NCBI GenBank assembly: GCA_025403435.1
Contig: CM046348.1
Location: 18,389,679 to 18,453,678, forward strand
Source: Artocarpus heterophyllus
Taxonomy: Eukaryota; Streptophyta; Magnoliopsida; Rosales; Moraceae
DNA: 64,000 nucleotides
Direction: 5' to 3'
Below the pieces are notes generated by a model. That model was not told the origin of the DNA, ran no database searches, and saw nothing but the letters and a program-made list of their open reading frames with translations. Positions 24,096-37,125 of this stretch are shown here, piece by piece. Every line of letters starts with the position of its first letter. Within the stretch, counting starts at the first letter, position 1. Made by a program: the position numbers and the translations under genes.

Positions 24096-24171
24096 CTATA
24101 GTATGTAAGAGCTTTAAACTATAATTTACTTTTTTCTTATCACTACAGCATGTAAGAGCTTTACACTATAG
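24096..24171 (-). repeat. Dimeric short repeat, copy A
   Basis: Two direct copies of a 28-bp core (GTAAGAGCTTTA(A/C)ACTAT) lie at 24096-24124 and 24143-24171. The reverse complement of this core recurs at 46249, 48690, 53166 and 55785. It is directly outside the Harbinger element. Confidence 0.65.
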
Positions 24172-24251
24172 CAACTAGCTATTTTTGTTAGAATCGATTT
24201 TTCGAAACACCCATTTTTTTTTAAGTTAAGCAAAATATCTTTCAAGTATTG

Positions 24252-25036
24252 TGTGACGCCCCAAAATTTAATTAAGTGATATTAGTAAATAAAATGGTGA
24301 AACTAGTGTGTCATGATATATTTTTAAACTTAATTTGATTAATTTTGTGATATTTCTAAATTAATGTTATTTTTTATTATCTTGACGATTTTTAAATTAC
24401 TCTTAATTATTTTTGGTTGTTATTTTGAATTTTGGAAACAAAATAATTTGTGAAATACACTTCTTTTTCAAAACTGAGGGTGGCATACGGTTTCCACATG
24501 GTGATACCACCCACTTTTTTTCTCTATTTATTCTCTCTCCCTCACTCACTCACGCTCACTCTCTCTCCCTTCCTCACTCTCTCTCGTTCTCTCACTTTCT
24601 CCCTCTTCTTTTCTTAAATTTTTGAATCAAAAATCAAGCCACGCTATGGGTTTTAGTGGATTGAAGGCTCAAGAATGTGACTTAACAACCACAAACACGA
24701 TTCAAGGATTTAATCAAGGTTAGTTTTCAAAATTTTAAAACTTTTTTAATTTTTTAATTTTCTATGTATTTTGAAATCTAAGCTTGTTTAAGCTTAAAAA
24801 ACCTTTAATCTAAGTTAGAGAAACTTAGAATAGCAAGAATCTAAGCTTAGTTTGATGAAAAAAAATTTGAATCAAGATTTTCTATTTTCATCCATTTTTC
24901 TCCATTTTTGGATTTTCTTGGATTTTGTGTGCAAATCTTGTTTAAATGTGTTCAAGAGTGTTTTATAATGTTTTCCTATCATCTATAGATGTTTTCTATG
25001 CCTGGGGATTGAGAAAACAAGTTGAAATTTTTGTAA
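24252..25036 (+). repeat. Truncated gypsy LTR
   Basis: It begins TGTGACGCCCCAAAATTTAA and follows the first part of the LTR at 14574-12351 (read on the minus strand): landmarks are AATTTAATTAAGT, the CT-rich tract at 24530-24605, TTTTTGAATCAAA, and GTTTTCTATGC...GAGAAAACA. Similarity stops at about 25036, so roughly the first third of a 2.2-kb LTR remains. It is in the opposite orientation to that element. Confidence 0.75.
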
Positions 25037-26318
25037 TTAATCTATTAGACAACGTTGAAAGCATAATTTATAAAGTTATTTAGTTGTTACTATCAAGATA
25101 CATTTGCCATAAAACAATCTAACCCATTACCGTTAGATCGAGTGTAAGGCCATTGCATCGAGTTTGACCGTATTATCATTTCACGGTGCTTCAATGTTAT
25201 ATAGAAAATTAAGAGGACATGTATTCTTTATTAACGATTATCGTGTTTTACTTTTCTTTCCTCAAATTAACCTCATCAAATTACGTTGAGCGCAATAGTT
25301 CTTTGTAATCAAGACTCTTTTTTTGTCTCTCGTATCAAAAACGACATAATATCATATTATTGATGATAATATGTAACAGCAAATGTTATTTGTTATGATA
25401 GATGATGCACTTTTTTTAATTTTTTGTTTTGTTTTGTTTTGTTTTGTTTGTGTTTGTGTTTTCTGTTTTTTGTTTCTTTTGTTTTTGTTTCTTTTTCATT
25501 TTTAAACAATGCACAATATTCAACCATTGATATAGGCCAAGAAATGCATTCTTGGAAAACCCATTGTTCAGAACTGGCGCAAGGCCATTCGACTGGAACA
25601 GAAAAACTTGGGGCCCCCTTCTTTTGTCATTTAACCATTTTCTTTTGTTTTTGCCATTCCTTGAAAAAGAAAGGGCATTGAGGAAAAGAAAAAGGAAAAA
25701 AAAGCTAAAAAAGAATGTCGATTATTAACTTATTAATTAACGGATAACCAGGACAAATACGGGTCATATGTGATCTTCCTTACACCTCTATGCTCTTGAC
25801 CATCCAATCAAATCTAAAAGGCTCAAAAAAAAGTAAGAGAGAGTTTCCATCTAGATGGATGAAAGCAGCTCCCGATACAGACAAGGTCTTATATTCTACA
25901 GTTGGACATGCACTCTACCTATGCAGCTGCTTTTTGGAGTAGCAGAGGAAGCAGTGTGTCAGAGCCAAGTATCATGCGAGGAGGCATTTGGGCAGAGTTC
26001 CATTATAATTTCTAAACAAATGTAAGGGATTGTAAGTTCTTGTCAATGAGTGGCAGGCTTTGTCAGGTATAGGTAGAATATCATATTGGTTTCAAGCTCT
26101 TGAAGGTAATTTTGCAGGCTAAAAAAAATAGATAGATAGGCTTCCAAAAGAAAAAGAAAAAGAAAAAGAAAAATTACTACTCCCACCACATGACAGTTAA
26201 AGAAATTCATTATACAGACTCCTATTGACATCAAGGTGGAACCATACGATTAAAAGAATGAAAATCACAAGGAAATAGAAATTAGTAGGAGGATAGTTGG
26301 ATAAAATCATGAACCATA
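25037..26318. other. Intergenic stretch
   Basis: I see no supportable gene. A TTTTG repeat is listed separately. The part 25850-26060 is less AT-rich and could be a gene relic, but I recognise nothing in it. Confidence 0.5.
25424..25450 (+). repeat. (TTTTG)n microsatellite
   Basis: About five tandem TTTTG units. The open frame over it is a product of low complexity. Confidence 0.85.
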
Positions 26319-27180
26319 TGTTGGAAAAATCGTTAATAACTATTATAAGGAGTTATTTTGAGGCAAAATTTTAAGGGAGACCTATTTTGTAAAAATAACG
26401 AAACTTGGCGGATTTGTGTTCTCCTTCGCGAGAAAATCAAAATCATATATTTATATGCTTAACATGGTAACTGAGTGAATAAGAAATTGATGCTCAAAGT
26501 GTGCCCATTGACATTTAGATATTGTTGGAATAAGCCTTAATATGGAGCCCTATATATGTTAGGCATTAAAGTGTGCTATGGTTTTTAGTTGATTACACTT
26601 TTATACTTAGGTAGGATGTTATACCTAAGAGGCTCTCTCAGGCGTAGGGGGTGCAAATCATGAACCTGGGGGGTTAGGAGCTCAATATATGCAAGCACGA
26701 TGTGGGCGACACGAATGCCAGGTTTGTTGAACTTGCCTTGGGCGAGGCCACATTTTGCAAATTTTTTTTATTGCATCCAACAATAAATCCAAATTTAAAC
26801 TGTTTGAAAGCAACATTATACTTGCACTTAGTAGAGGTTAATTAAACCTCAAAAAACCTGGGTATATTATACCTGTAATTAGTAGAGATTAATGGCACTG
26901 AATTATATCTCATAAAATCTGGTTTTAAGCATGGTAACCCCCTCATGACCAGGCTATATAAAGGGGTCATTCTCTTCTTGGAAACATACAAAAAACTTCA
27001 CACAAAAAGACTCACAAAAGCTTACTCACGTTTACAAGTCCATTTTCTCTCATTCTCGAGCTTTGATTACTGGTCTTGTGGTTGGTTTTTGGTGATAGAG
27101 AAAACACTATTTCAAGTTTGTCGAAAACGGTATTTGATAGTGCTTAAGATTCCGTTGCAAGTCATTGTATCCTAGGAGAC
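26319..27180 (+). repeat. 5' LTR of copia element
   Basis: Positions 26319-26664 pair with 32765-33108, sharing ATTGATGCTCAAAGTGTGCC and CTAAGAGGCTCTCTCA. The rest has no partner because the 3' LTR is truncated, so the right boundary is a guess. A TATA box (CTATATAAAG) is at 26954-26963. Confidence 0.7.
26954..26963 (+). promoter_or_regulatory. TATA box in copia 5' LTR
   Basis: CTATATAAAG lies about 635 bases into the LTR and is followed by a pyrimidine/A-rich start region. Confidence 0.6.
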
Positions 27181-28432
27181 AGACGTCCGTTGAATCCTTG
27201 CGCACGACCAGAGAGGACTAATCTATTTTAAGGAAAGCATGAGCTACATATGCCTCGACCGTTTTTTGTATAATTTCCACGTTGCTTGAATTGAAGGTTT
27301 TGTTGTATCTGTTTTTCTTAATTTTCAATTTTTATAGTTGTAACCTATTCATTTGATTCATATTATATGCTATATATTTGCTAACAATCTTAAAACAGAT
27401 TTTCCTCTTACAGTCGGACAGGTTTGTTGGTTCAGAGAAAACTCGTTTGATACATAACTATTAATATTTGGTTTATAAACCTTCTGTTTAATATTTTACT
27501 ATTGTTTGTTTATTGGCTCTCGTTAAATATACGTTTTGTTTATATATGACTGCTTGAAAAGTTTGCACCGCTTTAGTTTTATCTGTTTTGTAAGCTTTCT
27601 TTTCGTTGGTGATATTTGTTGTCAAATTGCTTAACTCGCTTCTCATCATACAATGCTCGATTTAAAATACTAGTGTGTATTGCACACTATTTTTTTAGTT
27701 CATGGCTCATGCTTTGTTGCTGTGGTTATTTAGTTAATCAGAACATAGGAAAGTTACAGAATAATATTGCTTGACAATTGATTATTGGACCTTTCAGTTG
27801 ATCACATGCATTTCCTTTTTTTTATTGCACCTTAACTGATTGATTACAAATTTTCTACTTATTCTGCTAGTAATATACATTCGTATGTTTCCATGCTTCT
27901 AGAACGTTTGAACTTTTTGTTGCACGTTTACTTTAGACTTTTATTCTGTGTTGTTTTTTTGATTTTGTTGCATTTAAAAAAAATTGCCTTGTTATATTGT
28001 TTTATTGCTATGAATTATTTTGTTGAATGCCTCAGATTCACTTTTCTTTTATTTTGCCCTAATGTTTGATTCTTTATAATAGTTTTACATGTTATTCATA
28101 TACTATAAGTTTCAGTATTATCTTGGTCTTTTATTGCATCCTTTCTTGCCTTTCATTTTAATATCAATTAAAAACGTTCAAACTATATGAATTTATAACG
28201 TTTATATTATATACAATTATAATCTGTTTAAATTTGTTTAACGTTTTGTTAGCTTTTAAGTTATAAGTTATATTGCCTTGTTTGTCTTTGTGGTATATAA
28301 GTTTTAAGTTACAGTTTCATGTTTTAAAATTTTAATTTTAATATTTTAACAATTGTTATTAATTTTTTTCCAGTTTCTTTTAATTTAATTAAAATTTTAA
28401 AGGAAACTAATTAGTGGTTCCAATTTTCAGAA
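27181..28432 (+). other. Copia leader, AT-rich
   Basis: Long AT-rich region between LTR and gag without supportable coding. I could not find the usual TGGTATCAGAGC primer site. Confidence 0.5.
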
Positions 28433-29080
28433 ATGGGTGATAACATGAATTTTGTTCCAACTGAGAATGTTCCAACTAGGAGCACTTCTGAGACACCGAT
28501 GTCGTCTCCTATGGTCCATGCTTTAACCTCGACACAACCTTTGTCGGTTACGGTTCCTGTGAACCACAAAAAAAAACCAAAAAAATCTAATGGACTGAGC
28601 TTTAAACTTGGCAACAAAAAATGTTGTTCTATTTGACAACACTGAATCTTGTGAGATTCTTGAAAGAGTATCCTCCTACTGTTAGAGAGGATGAAACAGA
28701 TGCTTAGACCTTACTTACAGTTGAAGCATGGAAGCATTCTAACTTCTTGTGTAAGAATTATACTCTGAATGGCTTGACTGATGCACTTTATAATGTGTAC
28801 AGTCCAAAAAAATGGCCAAAGAAGTATGGGAGTCTTTGGACCATAAATACAAAACAGAAGATACTAGTGCTAAAAAGTTCATAGTTTGAGGGTTCATGAA
28901 TTATAGAATGGTAGATTCCAAGATTATAATTAGTCAAGTTCAAGAACTCCAATCACACAGATTGTAGACCGCCAAAGAAAAACCGCCAAAGAAAAACAAG
29001 AAAAACAAGAAGTGTCAGACAAAGAAAAACAAGTCGGCAGATTGTAGACCGCCAAAGAAAAAAAAGAAGAAAGAGGCCAA
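28433..29080 (+). pseudogene. Copia gag remnant
   Basis: ATG 28433 opens with MGDNMNFVPTENVP. After frame changes the gag (UBN2-type) reads through pieces such as TVEAWKHSNFLCKNY, MAKEVWESLDHKYKTED and SQVQELQ. Most of the region after that is deleted. A lysine-rich segment follows in which ATTGTAGACCGCCAAAGAA occurs twice (28957 and 29040), a local duplication around the former zinc knuckle. Confidence 0.75.
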
Positions 29081-29081
29081 T

Positions 29082-32000
29082 GTGGTGGATACCATCACAC
29101 AAGAAGTGTCAGACATTAGTTTTCTTGTTGTGGTCTCTAAAGTCAACATGGTGGACTCTAACCCGAAGGAGTGGTGGCTAGACATTGTGGCCACACGCCA
29201 TGTCTGCTGTGATAGAGCTACTTTTGCTAAACTTGTACTATCAGATTATGGGGAGAAGCTATATATAGGCAACTCTGCCACATCTGAGATCAAGGGCCAA
29301 GGGATGGTGTTTCTAAAAATGACATCAGGCAAGGAAGTCAAGCTGCAGAATGTGTTGTATGTGCCTAATATTCGAAAGAATCTCATTTCTAGAACTCTAC
29401 TGAGTTCACATGTCAAGATGATTTTTGAAGCTGATAAAATAGTTTCGTCTAAACATAGAATGTATGTGGGAAAGAGTTATGTGAAAGATGGGATGGGGAA
29501 AATGAATGTAGTGGATGTTAAGCCTAATTCCATCAATAAAAATAAAAAGTCTTCCTCTTATATGCTTGAGTATTCTAGTTTATGGCATGGTAGACTAGGT
29601 CATGTTAACTATGATACTTTGCATAGATTAATTAACTTGGATCACATACCCATGTTTAATATTGATCCCAAACATAAATATGAAATATGTGTAGAGGCAA
29701 AACTAATGAGATCTTCGTTCTAAATGATTGAGAGAAATACCGAGCCACTTGATTTGATACATAGTGATGTTTGTGACTTAAAATTTGTTCAAATTAGAGG
29801 TGGGAATAAATATTTTGTCACATTCATAGATGATAGCACAAAATATTGCTATGCATATTTGCATAAAAGCAAAGATGAAGTTATAGAGAAGTTTTCTCTC
29901 TATAAGCAAAAAGTTTTAAACCAACTTAATAAGAAAATTAAGATGGTAAGAAGTGACTGTGGTGGTGACTATGTAGAACCATTTAGTAAATTTTGTGCAC
30001 AATATGGTATTATTCATGAGGTCATGCCACCCTATTCACCTCAATCAAATAGTGTGGCTAAATGCAAAAATGTACCTTAAAGGATATGATGAATGCAATG
30101 TTGATAAGTTTTGGATCACCGCAGAACATGTAGGGGGAAGTCATTTTGTTAGCTAATTACCTTTTAAATAAGGTACCCCAGAAGAAAGAAGACAAGACCC
30201 CTTATGAATTGTGGAAAGGTAGATAGCCTTCCTACAAATACTTGAGAGTGTGGGGGTGTCTTGCAAAGGTAATGGTACCTACATCAAAGAAGAAGAGAAT
30301 AGGCCCTAAAATGGTTGATTACATCTTCATTGGTTATGCCCACAGTAGTAGTGCTTATCAGTTCCTTGTGTATGAATCTAAAAACCCTGAGATTCATAAG
30401 AACATGATAATAGAATATAGGAATGCATCAATTTTTGAACATGTATTTCCTTGTAAATCAAAATGGGGATGATCCAAGTTCGTCTAAATGAATGTTTGAG
30501 ACTATTGAAGAGAATAGTCAGGATCAAAAAGTTGGAATCAAATATGAAGAGGAAGAGCTTAGACGAAGCAAAAGGGCAAGGACAGAAAAATCATTTGGAC
30601 CAGACTTTCTGACCTACATGCTAGAGGCTAAACCTCAAACTTTCAAAGAAGCTGTAAGCTCATCTAAGGGTCCTTTATGGAAAGAAGCCATAAAAAAGTG
30701 AAATTGACTCTATCATGCATAATCATACTTGGGAATTAGTGGACCTTCCTCTAGGAAGTAAACCCCTAGGTCCTAAGTGGATTTTCAAAAGAAAAATGAA
30801 AGTAGATGGAACAATTGACAAGTATAAGGCTAGAATTGTTATGAAAGGTTATAGACAATAAGAAGGCCTTGATTACTTTGATACTTATTCTCCTGTGACA
30901 ACAATAACCTCCATTAGAATGAGTTTGGCGATTGCCGCTTTGGGGAATCTTGAAGTACATCAGATGGATGTAAAGACTGCTTTTCTTAATGGAGACCTTG
31001 AAGAGGAAATTTATATGAAACAACTAGAGGGTTGCATTACTCTAGCACAAGAAAAGAAAGTTTGTAAATTGGTGAAGTCTTTGTACAAACTTAAACAAGC
31101 ACTAAAGCAATGGCATGAGAAATTTGATAGTGTTATGATGTCAAATAATTTCAAAATTAATCAGTGTGATAAGTGTGTTTATGTCAAAAGAATAGACAAT
31201 CGATATGTCATTCTTTGTCTATATGTAGAAGACATGCTACTCGTGAGTAGCACTGATCGAATGATCAAATCTACCAAGGATACATTGAACTCTAGGTTTG
31301 ACATGAAAGACATGAGACCTGCCAATGTGATTTTGGGAATCAAAATCAAAAGGTCGTCTAATGGACTCATTTTGGGTCAGTCACACTATGTGAACAAGAT
31401 ACATGACAAATTTAGTAAAAATGATACTGGCATGGCTAGAACACCAATTGATATTAGTTAACATCTGTCCAAAAATAGAGGAGAAAATATATCCCAGGTG
31501 GAATATGCTAGAGTGTTAGGCAGTTTAATGTATTTAATGAGTTATACAAGACTAGATATTGCCTACGCTATGAGTAGTCTAAGTAGATTCACGAGTAATC
31601 TAGGAGATGATCATTGGAAAGTGATTGTTAAAATACTCAGATACTTACGGTATACTCTTAATTATAGGTTACATTATACAAGAGATCCTGCTATTCTTGA
31701 AGCGTATTCTAATGCAAGTTGGATATCTGATATACATGATTTTAAAGATACAAGTGGATATGCATTCACTTTGGGAGGTGCAGTAGTTTCATAGAAGTCC
31801 TCAAAGCAGACAGTAATAACCAGATCCACTATGGAATCTGAATTTATAGCCTTGGATAAAAGCGGTGAAGAAGCTGAATAGCTAAGAAATTTCTTGGAGG
31901 ATATTTCTGAATGGCCTAAACCTATGCATGCAACATGCATGTATTGTGATAATCAATCTGCTATTGGCAGGGCACAGAATGTGATGTACAATAGTAAGTC

Positions 32001-32175
32001 AAGACATATACGTCGTCGACATAATACCGTTAGACAATTGGTCTCGACTGGAGTCATGATAATAGACTATGTAAGGTCTAAAGAAAATATTACGGATCTG
32101 TTAACCAAAGGACTGAATAGAGATCAAATTAAGAAAACATCAAGAGGAATGGGACTTAAGCCCATAAAAGAATAG
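29082..32175 (+). pseudogene. Copia pol remnant (protease, integrase, RT, RNase H)
   Basis: Order is PR-INT-RT-RH, defining copia. Protease WWLDIVATRHVC has lost the catalytic DTG (now DIV). A pre-integrase domain (LWHGRLGHVNYDTL) follows. Integrase has D in LIHSDVCDL and D in VRSDCGGDY, but the third acid region NSVAKCKN carries Lys where Glu is expected. RT (30760-31460) has FLNGDLEEEIYMKQ and YVEDM in place of YVDD. RNase H runs to 32175 with YCDNQSAIGRA and KHIRRRH-like SRHIRRRHN. At least five stops or frameshifts split it (29721, 30078, 30473, 30699, 31459, 31792). Confidence 0.9.
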
Positions 32176-32755
32176 GTTGAAACATTGGAAACCCAACCTT
32201 TTTGATTGGAGATCCCAAGATCTAGGTTCAATGGTACAACTAAACTGAATAGACATAGTAGGATCACTGTGACCGTTACCCAAACCATTCCTATAATAAA
32301 AACAGTGATACCCGTAGGGAAAGGTTAAGTAGTTTGCTTTTAATGATTCTTATGCATCAAATACGATGAGAATTCGAATGGAGTAATGCAGGTTACTCTT
32401 AAGTAAGAAATCACCTATGTGAGAAAGAAGTGGGGCCGTTTCAAAGGAGAATTGTTAGGGCTCAATTCTTTAGAAACTCTTGTAGAACCAAGGAGATGTT
32501 CATGGCTAAAGTGAACATAACCATGAAAACTGAAACTGTGTTAGGAAAATATCTATGTAAGGTATGTTATTGTTTACACAAATGGTAGAACAATTTAAGG
32601 ACATCACGTCTACTAGTCAGCCAGTAAAGTAAACATACTTTCATAAGGGAAGGTTCAAGGGTTAACGCCTACCTATCCTATACAAGTATTAACCATAGAA
32701 CTCTATTAGCATGTAGTGTCTTTGTTTTCCCTTGTCATCGATCAATTTCATTCAT

Positions 32756-32764
32756 GTGGGGGAT
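32756..32764 (+). other. Copia polypurine tract
   Basis: GTGGGGGAT sits directly before the 3' LTR start TGTTGG. Confidence 0.75.
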
Positions 32765-33108
32765 TGTTGGAAAAATAGTTAAAACCATTTTGAGGCAAAA
32801 TTTAGAGTGGGACCCACTTTGTAAAAGTGATGGGTCATGGCGGATTTGGGTTCTCCGTCATGAGGAAATTGAAATCATATATTTATATGCTCAAAATAGT
32901 AATAAGATGAATGAGAAATTGATGCTCAAAGTGTGCCCATTGACATTTGGATTTTGTTGAAATAAGCCTTAATGTGGACTCCTACATTGTTTAGGCATTA
33001 AAGTGTGCTATGGTTTTTGATTGATTGCATTTTTGTGCTTAGGTAAGATGTTGTACCTAAGAGGCTCTCTCATGCGCAGAGGGGTGCAAATCACGAACCC
33101 TGTGGGTT
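32765..33108 (+). repeat. 3' LTR of copia element, truncated
   Basis: It aligns with the first 346 bases of the 5' LTR and stops at the CACTA terminus at 33109. Confidence 0.85.
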
Positions 33109-33330
33109 CACTACTAAAAAATCTACAATCAATGGCTGTTTTTGACCGCCATTAAAAGCATTAGATGGCGGTCAAAAAGCGCCATTAATCGAGGTGCCAT
33201 TAAAAATCATCGGATAATAGATGGCGGCCAAAATTACATGCTTTAAATGGTAGTCGATCAACACCCGCCATCTAATGTTTTACTCTCCTTTTTGTTTTAT
33301 ATGGCGCAACCGCCATGTAATATGTTTTTT
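33109..33330. repeat. CACTA left subterminal repeats
   Basis: Repeated motifs GACCGCCATTAAAAGC, GATGGCGGTCAAAAAGCGCC and ATGGCGGCC occur in both orientations within about 220 bases, similar to those at the right end. Confidence 0.8.
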
Positions 33331-33663
33331 TTTCATTCTTTTTAGAGAAAAATATTTGAAATAAATATAATTGCAAATATATAAATATATTTTTTATTAC
33401 ATAAAAAATAAATATATATTTTTTACGAATTCCATAAATTCATGCATACATGTAATAACTTTTACACATGGAAGATAGATATATTTTGCTACTTATAAGT
33501 CATTGACAATACGTGATAGCTCAAAATATTATAAATTAACGTTTAAAATAATTAACTAAATCACATAAAAAAATTATCTAAATCGAAATATATTCTTTAA
33601 TATTAAATACATCCATGATGTTCACTAAATTAAATACATGTGTTAGGCCTTAAAAACCATAGC

Positions 33664-36600
33664 CTAAAGAAAAGGAGTTAGACTATCCGCCCATTCGCTT
33701 CGAATTTCATCGATCTCTTCTTTTGTGTAAGTTTGCTTCTTGAAAAACTACAAACAAAAAAAAAAGATAATAATTCCTTAAACTCATATTTTTTCAACTC
33801 TAAACTAAATTTGACATAATAAGATTATGCACTTACCCTTTCATCCATCACATACATAGCACCAAAAATATAATCGATGAGCTCTTTCATATAACGCATT
33901 ATATAGTATCCGTATTCTGTACTTGATGGTCAACGAGGGCACTATTTATAAAACAAAAAATATTATCACTTGACGTATGAAAATTTAATATATAGCTTAA
34001 TACTTGTTGATGATATATAAATTTACGTGAACATGTATCCATTGTGGTTTCTTTGAACTAGGCACTCTTTTAAAAATACCATTGAACATGGAAAAAGCTC
34101 TACATTCATAGAAATAGAAAATCGATTAAAGAATTGATTGTGATAAAATATATATAAATAGTCATGATTTGACACTATTTTATTAAGAATTTAGAAAACT
34201 CACTCTGACAATAGCTCTTTTAACTCCTCATGCATATTTCCACGAAGTGGATCCATATAGTAAATTGTGTCCATATATGGTGTAATGACGCATAAAACCC
34301 AATGTCCACTAGAAAATCAATAATTAAGTGTTAATAATTTAATAAACAAAAAATAAAATATTATTAAAATCATGTGACTTACCCAACATTATAGGGAGGG
34401 AAAGTAAGACCTCCATCTATAGTTTTTGCTATATTATTAGCTACATTTTGTACTCTGCTGTGAAAATATCAAGCATTGATAGAGCAAACACGTAGATTTA
34501 TGAATATATAATTATGAAGCCTATTTGCTTGGATCATCGTGACATGTAGGTGTTTTAATCCAAAATACAAGTCTTGTTACCTACAAGCATGAAAACTATG
34601 AAACATAAATAGATCATGAGAGATATCCCTTACCTCATGTAAACAACAACACAATTAATAGACATAGCCTGCATTGTGCAAAACTGTATAAGATCATCAC
34701 GAGGGACATAAAAAGGCTCTTGATACCTAAAAACTTGTCTTTCCAATGGAATTTGTATCACCCTTCCATTCCCCATATTTTGACAAGGATATACGATTAA
34801 AAACTTGCAAGGTGTTGGCATGTCTTCTAAATCTTTTATTGGATCGTTAGTTATTTTAGTATTGCCAGATGTACTAGTTTGAAGATATTCATCTTGAGTC
34901 TCATATTGCATTTGTATGAATGGATCAATTTTTGGATAATAAGGCTCAAATGGGTGTTCAGTAGGAAGTTGTGAAAAAGGTTCTTTTAACAACTTATGGC
35001 AGGATTTGAATTTGGAAGATTGTTCTTTATGAGATTGTTTCTGCTCCCATACACAAAGAAACACTTTGAAGGTTAATTGTAAGACAATTTTTAACGACAA
35101 TAAGATATTAACTACAGTTTTTATGAGACAAAAATGATATATATATACCAGCAAAACTAACTCCTTGGGCCATGCCACATGTGCCCCAATTGCCTCTCTA
35201 ACAGTTTCAATTATTTCTCCCACATATACAGGAATAGGTATAAAGGCATCCTCTTGCAGGGGAGCGTCAACAGAGACACGAAAATTTTTTTCCCCTAAAG
35301 GTACTCCATGTATCATAGGAGATGATCCACCAATATCTATAACACTGCCAATAGCGACTATATTATCAATTGACCCAACAGCTAATTTGCATTTATTTTC
35401 CTGTAACATGAAATGGTAACAAACAACTTAATTAGCTAAAACGACAACCATATTATCAATACGACTTAATAGCAAAGTAGACATTTGTTACCAACCTTTA
35501 AAAATCCATTTTGAGGGCACGAGTCTAAAGCCTTATCAATATGTGAAATTGGAGACATTATTTTAAGATGAGCATGTTGATTGCCATCTTCTTCATTTTG
35601 ACAATGTGGGATTGAAGCCTCACCATTGTGCAAACTTGGAGACACTGTATTTAAAGTAGGTTGTCCATCATCATCTTCTTCATTTTCAGAGTTTAGGTCC
35701 AAAGTCTCTCCAACATGTGGAATTGGAGACTTTGTAAAAAGACCATTGTGTTGAACACCATCTTTTTCTTCAAATCTAGCTCGAAGCTCTGCAATTTGGT
35801 TGAGAAGCTCTTGGTTCAACTTCATTTGTTTATTTATTTGTGACTGTTGTAACTGGAGCATTGCTCGTTGTTCTTTTAGCAATTCTGCTTCTTGTTCTCT
35901 TAAACTTTTTCCCCTGCTTTTGTTTTCAAAGTATGTCTTTAATGTTGGACCCTTTCCAACTCCTCGTACACGACCAGAATGTTCGGGTTTTCCAAGAGCT
36001 TGAGTTAAGATATCATTAGATGCTTGCACCGGTAACAATCCTTGTTGGCGTAGTTCACTCAATTCATTCTGCAATATATTAAAACATATTATAATTTTGC
36101 TACAAGATAAACTTAGGTAAACTAGTAAAACTAAACATTCACGTACTATTTTATCTGCATAATATTTACTATCCTTATTTGTAATTTCTCCTTTTTTGCT
36201 TTCACGTGCTCTCATCCACAACACTGATCGATCAATATCATTTGTTTGACCAGTTTCAACTTGCTGCATCAAAAAAGATGTATGAAATACAAGGAATTGG
36301 ATAGACTAGAATAAAATCTATGTAATATTAAGGACTAACAATTTCAGCTTCTAGTTTTGCATATCCTTTGCGAGCTAAGCAATGAGGACATTCCACTTGT
36401 TTAGCTCTTTTTGCTTGCTTGGCACTTAGTTCCTATAATTTCATGAATTTATATCATACTCATAAGCAAATGTGCAAATACAACATGAAAGTGTGAAGAT
36501 TATTAAATAAACTAACAAAAAACTCCTTTGATGTTCTAGATCTCACAAATTCTAACCAATGTTCGGCAACCTCAGGATAAGCAGCAGGAGGTTGTCTAAG

Positions 36601-37125
36601 CGCATCGTAGTTTCCAACCATCAAATTAGGTTTAATATACTTTCTATTTAGTTCGGCTTTAAAGTTGCTCCATTTTCTTCCAATCTCTTGCAGGTGATGC
36701 TCTTTATTATCCTCTTCCAATTCAAAAGTATTCTACAAATAAACCGAATAAAAAAAATAAAAAAATTAATAAAGCACAGCCATTAAACAAATAAATCTTC
36801 AAAAATAAAATGATTTACCTCAATAAGTTCCCAAATTTTATCTTTGGTACTATCTTTAACTTCATGCCAATTTTTGATATTAATAGGAATCATGCCACGA
36901 GCTAATACACCAAAATAGCTCTGTAAATGTTTTGCCTGTTTTCCAATCACTTGTTTTTTCTTGTTGTAATGAACCTTCTCCTTTATTCCTTTGCTCCTGT
37001 TACGTATGAGGCTTTTCATTTTTGTCGTACCTCTTACATTTTGTCTTACCATGTCGTGCTTCATCTTGACCAAGTAGCCTTTTTGTAGGATTACCCTCTT
37101 GACTAAATGGAGCCATCTATGAAAG
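33664..37125 (-). pseudogene. CACTA second gene: plant Ptta/En/Spm-type protein with Ulp1-like protease end
   Basis: A multi-exon gene read from about 37125 (MAPFSQEGNP) to TAG 33666-33664. Early exons match the plant Ptta/En/Spm transposase family: KKKQVIGKQAKHLQSYFGVLAR, then KDKIWELIE/GTAAAT donor, EIGRKWSNFKAELNRKYI, and PEVAEHWLEFVRSRTSKEF. A middle exon (36068-35497) has GPTLKTYFENKSRGKS and then a Gln/Leu/Lys-rich predicted coiled coil. The C-terminal exons resemble SUMO-protease (C48) domains: SGHWVLCVITPYMDTIYYMDPL keeps the His and Asp, but the nucleophile region reads TEYGYYIMRYM, with Tyr (TAC 33914-33912) where Cys is expected. A TGA lies a few codons before. Frameshifts near the start and the lost Cys argue against a working protein. 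Confidence 0.75.

Larger units (their letters stand above)
26319..33108 (+). mobile_element. Decayed Ty1/copia retrotransposon, cut in its 3' LTR
   Basis: The element has a 5' LTR from 26319 (TGTTGGAAAAAT), a leader, gag (from 28433), protease, integrase, RT and RNase H in copia order (29082-32175), a polypurine tract (GTGGGGGAT, 32756) and a 3' LTR starting 32765 with TGTTGGAAAAAT. The 3' LTR stops at 33108 where the CACTA element begins, and it does not resume on the far side of that element. The paired parts of the LTRs differ by roughly 15% or more by eye, so this insertion is old. Many stops and lost catalytic residues make it defective. Confidence 0.9.

Noticed and set aside
25424..25681. 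85-codon open frame with Phe-rich start
   Set aside because: It reads through a TTTTG microsatellite; no family resemblance.
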